Shown here one piece after another: positions 48,953-58,300 of a stretch of 64,000 nucleotides of DNA. Position 1 is the stretch's first letter. Each line of letters opens with the position of its first letter. The translations under genes and the position numbers were made by a program. Source of the stretch: Phoma sp. XZ068 (Eukaryota > Ascomycota > Dothideomycetes > Pleosporales > Didymellaceae); contig RBKR01000026.1 in the NCBI GenBank assembly GCA_004835665.1, forward strand, positions 948,867 to 1,012,866, in the 5' to 3' direction. Under the pieces are notes generated by a model. That model had not been told where the DNA came from. It saw only the letters and a program-made list of their open reading frames with translations, and searched no databases.

Positions 48953-49480
48953 TGTTATAATTCTAGAGAACACTAAATAAAGGTTAATAATTACAGGCCA
49001 AGTGCAGCACAGTTAAACTACACAGAAGAAGGTATTATAAGTAAGTATAAATAACAAGTGTTATTAGTTACTACTTAGGTAATAATATAAAGTTATATGT
49101 TGTAATTAGTCTTGGTATAATTAGTGTAATTAGTAATTAGTGTAATTAATAGCTATTACAATACTAAGTACTATGTATATCTCCTTAGTATATAGTAACT
49201 AGGAACACTACCCTTATAGCATTATGTTTAACCTAATTAATATACTTTGTTATTAGAATCTCTACTTACACGTTAAGACAGACAGATTAACTATCTATAC
49301 TCCTTACTATAACCTAACTTTTAAGATAGACAGTCTACTCTATACTACTTATTGTTACCTATAGTTGCTACAGTGTTTTACTAAGTATCTATACCCTCTA
49401 TAATCTACTATATATCTATTTATCCTAGAGAACTAACCTTAGAAGTATTTATAAGCTTTACTTAGAATATAACCTTAACA
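48953..49480 (+). repeat. 3' LTR of element B
   Basis: 528 bp, starting TGTTATAATTC and ending CCTTAACA, with the intact CA end that the 5' copy has lost. Confidence 0.88.
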
Positions 49481-52400
49481 ATTCTATAGGTAATTCTAAT
49501 TGTCTAATAAATCTCTTTTTAAGGTTCTTATTAATATACTTGCAAAGTACTTAGAGTTCTTTTTCTAATAGTCTATATATTAGCCTAAAAGTTAGTATCT
49601 TTCCTTTCTAGAGCCTAATCTTATAATTCTAGAGTTTATACTATAGTAATACCTTTATAGTCTTCTTATTATAAAAGAGTTCTTTATAACTTTTATATTT
49701 ATCTAGGATATTAGAAAGTATACTATTCTTCTCTTTAACTCTTACTTTATAACCTATAGAGTATTTAGTATCTATAGAGTTAACTACTCTATCTTAGCAT
49801 ATCTTATTTAAAGAAATATTACTAATCTTCTTCTTATCTACTAGTTATATTATAAACTATATAGGTCTTAATATAGTTATACTATATCTATATCTAAATA
49901 AAAGCTTAGATATCTTCTAATTAATTCTTAGGTTATACTTTTATAACTAGAGGATTCCTAATATAATATTATAGATAGCTATTCTAAAGATATTAAAGGT
50001 AAATACCTCCTTATAGTTTCCTAACTTTAATAGTATATTAGTCTTATAAGTAACTATAAAGTTATTTAGTATTAACTACCTATTAGCTACTCTAAGAATA
50101 TAGGTAATCTCTTTTCTATATAACTAGAGTCTAGCTTATTTTACTATAGCTTCTAAGATATAGCTACTCTCTACTTCTAAGTCTAATATTACTATAAATC
50201 TTTATCTATTAATAAAGATTAGTAGTTTAGTAAGTAAGTTTACTCTAATAGTATTAATAGTCTTATACTAGGAGCTAGTTAGTATAGGCCTAAAAAATAC
50301 TACTCTAGTCTAAATCTATAGACTTTCTTCTTACTAGTATAGTATATATATTTCTTATTTATATATAGCTACTACTAATATTCTTTACAGGCTTTATTAA
50401 TAATTATCTATATATCTAGAATATCTTTAGGGCGTGCGTACCCTAGAAAGTATAGTTATATATACTTATTAAACAGGTAATCTAAGTATTATACTTATAT
50501 ATACTAATACTATTTCTTCTTATATTATTGCGTATTAATAGAGAATGTTTAGTATCTAACTTTCTTATTATAATATTCCTTATACCTATTATATAGGCAT
50601 TACTCCTATAATACTTTATAGTAAAATAGGTTTTATTTATTAATTTTATATAATATAGCAGTTTATATTTATAGGGCAATTACTAGTTAAGTAAAGTCTA
50701 GTTTATCTTTTTATAGTAGGTTATAATTCTAGTATTTAAGCTTAGCTACTATTATATAGTTTTATTCTACCTATTTCTAGAATATTTCTTTAGCCTAATC
50801 TTTATCCTATAGTATACTATTAATTAGTTATTACTTAAATTAGCTTAAGGTATTAAGGTTATAGGAGAGGTAGGCTTGTATATACTTAGCTTCTATTTCC
50901 TATATAGCTTATAAGAGCGTAGAATACTCCTTACTATTATATTATAGGTATTTCTTAAGTAGTTCTAGAGTAAGTTGTCTATAGATAGTATTATATAATT
51001 TATTATTACCTTGCCTAATATTCTTATTATACTTCTATATTATTAGCTTATCCTTAGATTCTAAAGTCTATATAGTATAAGATTTATAGTATAGTATCTT
51101 AGGTCTAGTATAGATTTCTAGAATTCTAGGTATAGTCTTATATATATATTCTAGCTTAGAGTCTATAAGAAGTTATCCTATTTCTTTAGTTAGAATTTCC
51201 TATTTACTAGTATCTATATTCTTATTATATAAGGTATAAGTAATAATATTAATTTATTAAAAGACTTTATTCTTTAAATAATAGTCTTTAGTAAAGTATC
51301 CTAGCTTACTATAGTTATAGCAGTTTCTACTCTTATTCCTATTATTATATCCTTTATTCTTTTTATTCTAATATAGTATAGTAGTAAGTCCTTTATAGAT
51401 ATTAGACAAGTCTATTGCCTTAGGTCTATAGTATCTACTCTAGGTGTTACTATAGATCCTATATCCTATATTAGGGTAATAGCTATTTCTATAGCCTCTA
51501 TAGTAGGTATTACTATACTATTAGTTATATAGTAGTTAAGATAACTAGGTTATAACTTAAGTATATAGGTTATTATATAACTCTTATTAAAGTTTATAGA
51601 GTTAAATATTAATATTAATAGCTTTGCTAGTAAGGTTATTAAGAGTATTAATCTTTGCACTAGTATATATAAGTTCCTCTTTAACTTTAGGCTTTAATCC
51701 TTATTAAAATATTATTATTAGTATAGTGTTGTTCTAGTCTATAATATAGGCTAAAGCCTAGAATTCTGTAGTATAGTTAGTAGCTAAAGTAGTCTAATAA
51801 ATATACTATATACTATATCTAGCAATAACTAGTATATTAGAGACTCTAAAGATTTATTAAATCTTATTCTTAAAGTGTCTAAAATTATTAAGCTATATAT
51901 TATCTTTAAGAGATAAAGTATTAATTATTTTATTCTATATAAAGGGCTTAATTTATTTAAATATATTACCTTATATATAGAAAGCTACTAGTTTAACCTT
52001 TTAATTCTTATTAATAGTTATACCTTAGAAGGTAAAGAAAAGGTTAAACTAGAGCAGCTAGTTCTTAAGCTTAGATTAATCTCTATAATAAAGGTCTAGT
52101 TTAGTAACCTTAAGTCTATAACTTACTAGTCTTATATTAGTTATAGTAGAGGTGGTATTAATAATATAATCTTCTAATATATTACTTATTTTTAGAGTAT
52201 TTAAAATATTAAGGTTATATCCTAAGCAAAGCTTATAAATACTTCTAAGGTTAGTTCTCTAGAATAAATAAATATATAGTAGATTATAGAGAGTATAGAT
52301 ACTTAGTAAAACACTATAGTAACTATAGATAATAATAAGTAGTATAGAGTAGACTATCTATCTTAAAAGTTAGGTTATAGTAAGAAGTATAGATAGTTAA

Positions 52401-52753
52401 TCTATCTATCTTAATATATAGGTAAAGTTCTAATAATAAAGTATATTAATTAGGTTAAATATAAACTATAAGAGTTATATTTCTAAGTACTATATACTAT
52501 AATAATTATAGTAGCTTACCTAGCTTACTATAAGCTATATAAACTAAGATTACTAAGCTTAATATAAGCTGCATAAGCCCTTATATATAGTCTACCTAGC
52601 TTACTTGCTAAGAAGTAAGCTTATTATATAACCTATAATAAAACTATACTATAACTATACTATATAGAAAGCCCTATATAATTATTATATTAGAGCTGTT
52701 AGTATCTATAGCTATTAGTATTCTAGTTAGCTAGTTATAAGTAGATTATAATA
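49481..52753 (-). mobile_element. Gypsy element C, 5' portion with LTR
   Basis: The minus strand reads the LTR (52753-52207), then gag (about 52,150-51,300, with a zinc-knuckle relic near 51,300), protease, and the start of RT down to 49,481, where B interrupts it within the residues before the RT palm. The continuation is at 42,680 and below. It is more AT-rich than B. Confidence 0.85.
52207..52753 (-). repeat. LTR of element C (inverted relative to D)
   Basis: 547 bp on the minus strand, from TATTATAATC to CCTTAATA. It shares the unusual 5' half (AGCTTATAGTAAGCTAGG and on) with the plus-strand LTR at 32,715-33,262, so the two lie as a 20-kb-spaced inverted pair around the block. Confidence 0.78.
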
Positions 52754-53320
52754 TTAGCTTAGCTATATATACTAAGGCCTAGCCTAAGTCTAAGAGGGTG
52801 CTTAAGAGTATAAAAGTCTAGGCTAGAAGTAATTTAATCTTTAATATATACTAAGTTACTAAGATAATTAAGAAGTAAGCTATTTTACCCTCTTATTAAC
52901 TATTCTTAGCTCTTACTAACCCCTTTAGAGAGTTTAAGCCCTAACCCAGATGGGTAGGCCAACCATTCCAATGGTTGATTTAGGGGTACGGATTTGTTAG
53001 GGACCAGGGCTACAGATTTGCCGCGGATATCTTATCATGGGTACGGTTGGTTTTTCTCCCAACTACGGTCGTTCTGCAACAACAGATTGGATCTGCTTCA
53101 AACTTGGACATATGTTTTGCGACAATAACCCGCATTACCTGTGCAAGTTGTAGCGAAATCGGCTTTGTAAATCATGGGGGTAGGGTTTAATGTTGTGGTT
53201 AGGGTTGCGCTAGCGCGCGGACAACAACTGCATCAACACAGCAGAACATCAACACTGTAAACACCAACGCAAGAAAGTAACACACTAAATGCACAGCACA
53301 GAGCAATTGATTACAGCACA
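52754..53320. other. RIP-block edge and subtelomeric spacer
   Basis: AT-rich decay ends near 52,930. The remaining about 390 bp is of normal composition with no gene. It holds telomere-like words on both strands (CCCTAACCC near 52,950, GGTTAGGGTT near 53,198). Confidence 0.5.
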
Positions 53321-55114
53321 CTATGTGCCTGCAAAAGGCTTACAGAGCTCGATCAAGGTAAGCTGGCGCATTGCACGGGCGGCCGCAGGGCTGTTTGTAG
53401 TCCTTTGGGAGGGCGCAGGCTTGACGCTGTGGTTGTCACCATCTTCGCCGTCTTCCAGCTCGCTGTCTTCAATCTCCTCCACTTGCGTCGCTGATGTCGG
53501 CGTGTTTGCCTCGATCGACAGCGTTGCCTTCTCGCTGATGGATCCGCCAGAGATGCCTTCTGAGCCTAGCCAGGCGTCCAAGGCCATGCTTGCTTTGTGG
53601 GCCACCGGATTCGCCTTCGCAACCAACGTGAGCCAGATGTGCCAGAAGGGGATGCGGAGATCGTTCTCGACCCACGAGTTGGAGATGATGTCGTGCGGCA
53701 TCAGGCAGAGCATACCCCAGCCAAGCTGCTTGGCTGCTTCGTACCAGCGGAGCGCTTGGTGCAGCCGCTTCTTGAATCGCTGACGCTGCTGACGCCCCGA
53801 CGTAGCGGTGACGGACAGCAGCAGGGCGTCCATGGCCTCGGAGCTGACTTTGCCCCTGCCGCCTCGGTTCTTGGCATCCCTGCTGCGGGCGACGTCTTGC
53901 TCCTTGATCTGGTCCATCCTCTCGGTGTACGCCTTGCCGAGGAAAGCCATGGCCCAGCGGTACTTGATATGGATGATATCCAGCTCCTGCTCGTAGCGAT
54001 CGCACAGGCTCCAGGCGGAGGCGAGCGCGCTCTTCGGCACCGTCGAGGCACTGCTCTTCTGCGACAGCGACCAGCGGGTGCGCGAGGAAGCGGGCGGGCG
54101 ATCCTCCACGGACTCCTGCGCAAAGGGTGAACCTTGTGTGCGCCAGCTCCGCAGAAAGGCAGCCGCAGAGGCCTGGGAGGTATTATTGCCGATGGAGCGG
54201 GCCTTGTCGAGCATGCCAGAAGCTGTCAGGTAAGGCGCTGGGGCACTGCTGTACAGGTTGTCGCCATCATCGACCGGCTGCTTGAGGATCCAAGAGATGA
54301 ACGGCTCATCCTGCCGCGAGATGGAGGCATAGGCACCGTGTTCCCTGCGAGACGCTGAGTCGGGCGGCGGTACCAACCCAAGGTCCTGTTTCTTCTGCGC
54401 TCGTATGAGCTCCAGCTTCCTGGCGCGCTCCCGCTCAGCACGGCGGTTTTTGTTAGAGACGCTTGTGATCTGGGCGGGTTCCTCCTGTCCAACCTGTCCA
54501 TGGACGGGCTCTTTGGGGTCCTCGGCCGCCTCGGGTTCGCAGGGCGGCGCAAGCTGCTCAGGTTCCTCCGCTTCGTCCTCTGCTTCCAGCGGCGTCGCAG
54601 GGCTGGGAGGCTCGGTGGCTTGTCGGAGGCGCTTCAACGGCCGCGCTGAGCTGGATGCAGCAGCACGCTTTGTCGACGGTGGTGGGGAATCGCGGGGCCG
54701 CTGCGCTGAAGGGGGTTCCTTCTGGAAGCCGTCGCTCGGGCTGCTGGCAAGATCCTGCGCTGCAGAGACCAGCCGGGCCCAAGCATCAGCAGGCAGCGCG
54801 TCCTCGTCGAGCGTCTCCTTCAACAGCCATATCGCCGACAGCGCGGAGTGGGCGACAAAGACAGGCTTGCAGACACTCGTCTCGGCCGGAATCAGCCAGC
54901 CTGCGCTGTGCGGGCGCAATAGAGCATCACGCTGCGAGTCCGAGACAGTGGCCTTGTTCCAAAACAGCTTTCGGTAGTCCAGGTTCGGCGGGTCGTATGC
55001 GAGCCTGTGGGCAAAGCTCGACTCGCTGGCTAGCGGGAAGCTCCGGGGCCCGCCATCGAATTGCTCGGCGGCATCTTCCAACGCGGAGATCCAGGGTAGA
55101 TTAGATGGTGACAT
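53321..55114 (-). CDS. uncharacterised 597-aa protein paired with the telomeric helicase
   Basis: An intronless GC-rich gene starting at ATG 55114, only 213 bp from the divergent helicase start. No known domain is recognised. The N-terminal about 120 residues look globular, including a WNKATVSDSQRDALLRPHSA block. Residues 130-215 are disordered, Pro/Ser/Glu-rich, with a KRLR nuclear-localisation-like patch at 161-164. Residues 220-245 are a highly charged helix (NRRAERERARKLELIRAQKK). A helical Trp-rich region (about 370-500; YRWAMAFLGKAYTERMDQI, RLHQALRWYEAAKQLGWG) follows, then an acidic tail. It is free of RIP stops although it lies less than 400 bp from the dead retrotransposons. The shared promoter and integrity suggest it works with the helicase; this is inference. 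Confidence 0.75.
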   Translation of the reverse strand: MSPSNLPWISALEDAAEQFDGGPRSFPLASESSFAHRLAYDPPNLDYRKLFWNKATVSDSQRDALLRPHSAGWLIPAETSVCKPVFVAHSALSAIWLLKETLDEDALPADAWARLVSAAQDLASSPSDGFQKEPPSAQRPRDSPPPSTKRAAASSSARPLKRLRQATEPPSPATPLEAEDEAEEPEQLAPPCEPEAAEDPKEPVHGQVGQEEPAQITSVSNKNRRAERERARKLELIRAQKKQDLGLVPPPDSASRREHGAYASISRQDEPFISWILKQPVDDGDNLYSSAPAPYLTASGMLDKARSIGNNTSQASAAAFLRSWRTQGSPFAQESVEDRPPASSRTRWSLSQKSSASTVPKSALASAWSLCDRYEQELDIIHIKYRWAMAFLGKAYTERMDQIKEQDVARSRDAKNRGGRGKVSSEAMDALLLSVTATSGRQQRQRFKKRLHQALRWYEAAKQLGWGMLCLMPHDIISNSWVENDLRIPFWHIWLTLVAKANPVAHKASMALDAWLGSEGISGGSISEKATLSIEANTPTSATQVEEIEDSELEDGEDGDNHSVKPAPSQRTTNSPAAARAMRQLTLIELCKPFAGT

Positions 55115-55327
55115 AACTGTTTGTTTGTTGATGTAGGAGATACGGCGGAAGAAGAAGGATGTTCGTTGGGTTCAGCCCCTGACCAGGGTAACGGACCGAA
55201 CGGAGATCAGCCCGTACAACATGAGCGGGCGCACAAGCTGGGGTGCGAAACTCAACATAATTCAGAGATAAGAGCAGTCGCCTCAAGGAAAAAAAACACA
55301 CACAGAGGCTCGCAGAGGACCGCTAAC
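55115..55327. promoter_or_regulatory. divergent promoter of the helicase and partner gene
   Basis: 213 bp separate the two ATGs. The helicase frame is open upstream to 55121, but only through TTG at 55121, so the first ATG (55328, AACATGTC) sets the start and this segment must drive both genes. No TATA box is obvious. Confidence 0.45.
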
Positions 55328-58300
55328 ATGTCAGAAGCCACCGTTGAGCATCAGTACTTTGAGCACTTGGCTGAGTACCAGGTAGCAGTGTGCAAGGAGT
55401 GCCGGTACGCAGTATGGCCGGACCAGATCGAGAGCCACTTGCAGAAGCAACACAAGAGGCCGCCAAAAAACGTTAGAGCTGTAGGGGATGCCGTCCGTCA
55501 GTGGGCGGGCTTGCTACAGTACCCCAGCGAGTGGACGGTACCAGACAACAACGTGCAGCCCATCCCCCAGCTGCCAGTATACGACGACGGCTTGCTGTGC
55601 CAACTTGAGCCCGAAAAATGCCGGCACATTGCAAGAACCATCGACTCGATCAAAAAGCACTGGCGCAAAGACCACAACGGCTGGTCGCTGGGAAAAAGGC
55701 AAGGACGCCCCAGCCGAACTCGGGCAGGGGCGTTGCAAGCCCAGATGGAAGACGGCTGCAAGCGCGTACACTGCCAGCGACTTTTCGGCAGCCGGCACGG
55801 ATCACAGTACTTCGAGGTGCGTCACAACCCAGACAGCGGTCCGCAACCCGTCCCCACAGAGGGCGAGGCGGCGTGGGCGCGCGTGGGCGAGGAGATGGCC
55901 AAGACGTGGGCCAACGTCGAGGACCGGGCGAAGACAACGATCGAAGACGGGGAGAAGGACGAGGCGGCCCCATGGCTGGAGCGGACTGGGTGGCTGCCGT
56001 ACTTGAACAAACTGGATCGTCCCGAATTGCTGGCGAGCATTGAGGAGCCCAACATAGACCCGGAGAAGGACGAGGAACCCGTCGAGGCTGCAATTTGGAA
56101 CGCCATGGACGGACTGGCCCGCGTGAGCCAGGCGTCGGTCATCGAACGGACGGGCATATTCGTGCGTATGGAGGCGATCCGGACAGAGAAGCATCAGACC
56201 AGGTACACGCCGCTGCAGGCGTACATGGACGACAAGTCGATCAAAGAGCGATCACGCCCGTGGAAGCAGATACTGATGTTTTTTGCACGGACGCAGAGGG
56301 AGCACCGTTGGAAGAGCCCCAAGTACCGCTTCACACAGCAGCAGCGCGAGGCGTGGGAGGCATTGATCGAGCAGGCAGAGAGAGACGTAGGTGGGGTAGA
56401 GATGGGGGTAGCCGACGAGGACCAGAACGAGGACGGGGAGGACGAGGAGGACGAGATGATGATCGATGAGCTGGACGACGAGCAGGACCCGTCCGAACGC
56501 GACAATGAGCCCGAGCACGCGAAGCTGGGGCCGGTCGAAAAAGCGTGCTTGGACTTTTGCATGGCGCTGCTCAAACAGACCATCCGCCGCAAGGAGTACG
56601 ACTGCGCGCTGGTGTGCGCGTTGGCTGTGCTTGGCGTCAAGGAGGACGGTTGGAAGGGCCCCGAGCTGTACCCGCCGATCTTGTCGTCCGTGATCAAAAT
56701 CACCCGTTTCATGGTCGTGCAGCACGCACTGGAGCTGTCCGAGCCGTTTGAAGAGGAGGTGTTCGACGACGACAGCGCGTACGGGGGGAGCGACAGCGGC
56801 AGCAGTCCCCCCAGCCCGCGTCGACCAAAAGGCTGCTTGGAGTTTGTGCAGCAGATGATGGACAGCTTCATGGTGCGAGGCAGCCACAGCCCGATGCAGT
56901 GGATGCTCGACTTACGCACGTACGGGCTGAAGGTGCACTACAACACCACGTCGCGTGGCCACGTCGAGTGGATGGGGAAGGATGAGCTGCTGTACAAGAA
57001 CTTGCACTTCACCATGGCCCAGTTCCGCGGGATGGTGCACGGTATGCAGGCGGAGGCTAAGCGGCTACTGGTGGAGGAGTTGCTGTTTTGCGGCAAGCAG
57101 ACAGCAGGCCAAGTGCCCCAGATCCCGTGGGAGCAGCTGCGCGACAACCCGACCGATGAGCGGCCAGGGTGGAACTTTTTGAAAGACCACCGCACGCGCA
57201 TGCCCGTAGATGGGGAGAAGTGGTTGTTTGAGCGCGCGGGGCAGGACGCCAACGTCAGGGAAAGGTTCATCAAGCCAGGAAGCCGTTCAGGCATCGACCG
57301 GAAAGAGGTGGAGCGGTACATGGATCGAGTGATTGCGTTTCGAGAGAAGCTGGCCGCGTTGGTGCACATGGCAGAAGGGCAACCCGCAAGGTGGCCAGAG
57401 CTGGGCAGCGTTCGACACAGCAACACCATCAAGGGGGGCCACCGAAACATTTTCATCGAGGACGGCATGGTCGCGTTCGTTACGCGGTATCACAAAGGGT
57501 ATGCCGTGAGCGGCGATGTCAAGATCATCCACCGGTACTTGCCGCGCGAGGTGGGCGAGCTGGTGGTGTATTACATGTGGTTGGTGTTGCCGTTCCAGCA
57601 GCGGTTGGAGGCGATGGTGTGGGAGAAGGAGGCGATATCATCGCACATGTGGCCAGCCGACCCCAGCGGACGGAAGTGGACAAGCGACCGATTTCGGGAA
57701 ATATTGAAGCGTGAAAGCAGAGTAGGTTTAAAGCAAGAGTTGACGATTGCAGCATACCGTGAGATTGCCATCGGCATCAGCCGGAGGTTTTTGCGGCCAT
57801 CGTCGGCATTTCGAGCAGAGGAGGCAGAGGAGAACGAGGAGTGGAACGAGGAGAATATGCTCGCCACCATCCAGGACGAGCAGGCCGGCCACAGCGCGCA
57901 CGTAGCCGGCATGGTATACGCGCGCGGGATCATGGAGATGGCAGGCGTCACAGCAGACAGGCGGCAGTTGTTCCGCAACTCGAGCACCGATTGGCACCGG
58001 TTTTTGGGTTTCCAGTCCGCCGTAGACGCAGTGGCAGACGTCAAGAAGCGGAAGAAGGCGCCGTTCGAGAGCGAGGCGGACGAGGCAAGGATAGAGAGGC
58101 TGGAGCGGCTGAGGAAGATGGACCCGGCAGCGCAACTCCAGCGAATGAAGGGCAAGAAAGCAAAGTTCAGAGGCGTGCAGAAGGAGGCCATCGAGGCGAT
58201 CATTGCCGGCGAGAGCCCCGTCGTGGCCGTGATGCCGACTGGCGCAGGCAAGAGCATGTTGTTTATGTTGCCGGGGTGGGCAGAGCAAGGTGGAACGACG

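Larger units (their letters stand above)
42681..49480 (+). mobile_element. complete Ty3/Gypsy chromodomain retrotransposon B
   Basis: 6,800 bp, with two 528-bp LTRs (TG...CA/TA ends) and a 5-bp target duplication ATTCT at 42676-42680 and 49481-49485. A polypurine tract (GGAAGGAGATAG) precedes the 3' LTR. In order: gag (about 43,300-44,170) with a zinc knuckle at 44,091-44,133 whose last Cys is Tyr; protease region (about 45,160-45,500); RT, where the catalytic Asp-Asp is Asn-Asn at 46,117-46,122; RNase H; integrase with D, D and E blocks (about 47,100-47,900); and a chromodomain with KWLGYP Trp turned into TAG at 48,229-48,231. It keeps more C and G (TGC, GCA, ACG words) than A or C, so it is younger or less mutated, but it is clearly inactive. 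Confidence 0.92.
31853..52930. repeat. AT-rich RIP-degraded retrotransposon block
   Basis: About 21 kb is almost entirely A/T with TA-rich dinucleotides and no long open frame, while flanking DNA is normal to GC-rich. Conceptual reading shows gag-pol protein blocks interrupted by TAG/TAA where Gln or Trp codons are expected. This is the C-to-T and G-to-A pattern of repeat-induced point mutation on both strands. The block is built of at least three Ty3/Gypsy elements plus LTR fragments. The first part (31,853-32,714) includes an LTR 3'-half relic near 32,535-32,700. Confidence 0.93.

Noticed and set aside
40109..52753. Two separate minus-strand Gypsy elements
   Set aside because: The break points on both sides of B are adjacent in pol order, so one interrupted element is the simpler reading.
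53469..54130. Overlapping frames inside the 53321-55114 gene
   Set aside because: They are GC-driven shadows with Arg/Gly/Pro-rich translations.
55121..55327. N-terminal extension of the helicase to 55121
   Set aside because: The frame begins at a TTG without an ATG before 55328 and overlaps the divergent promoter.
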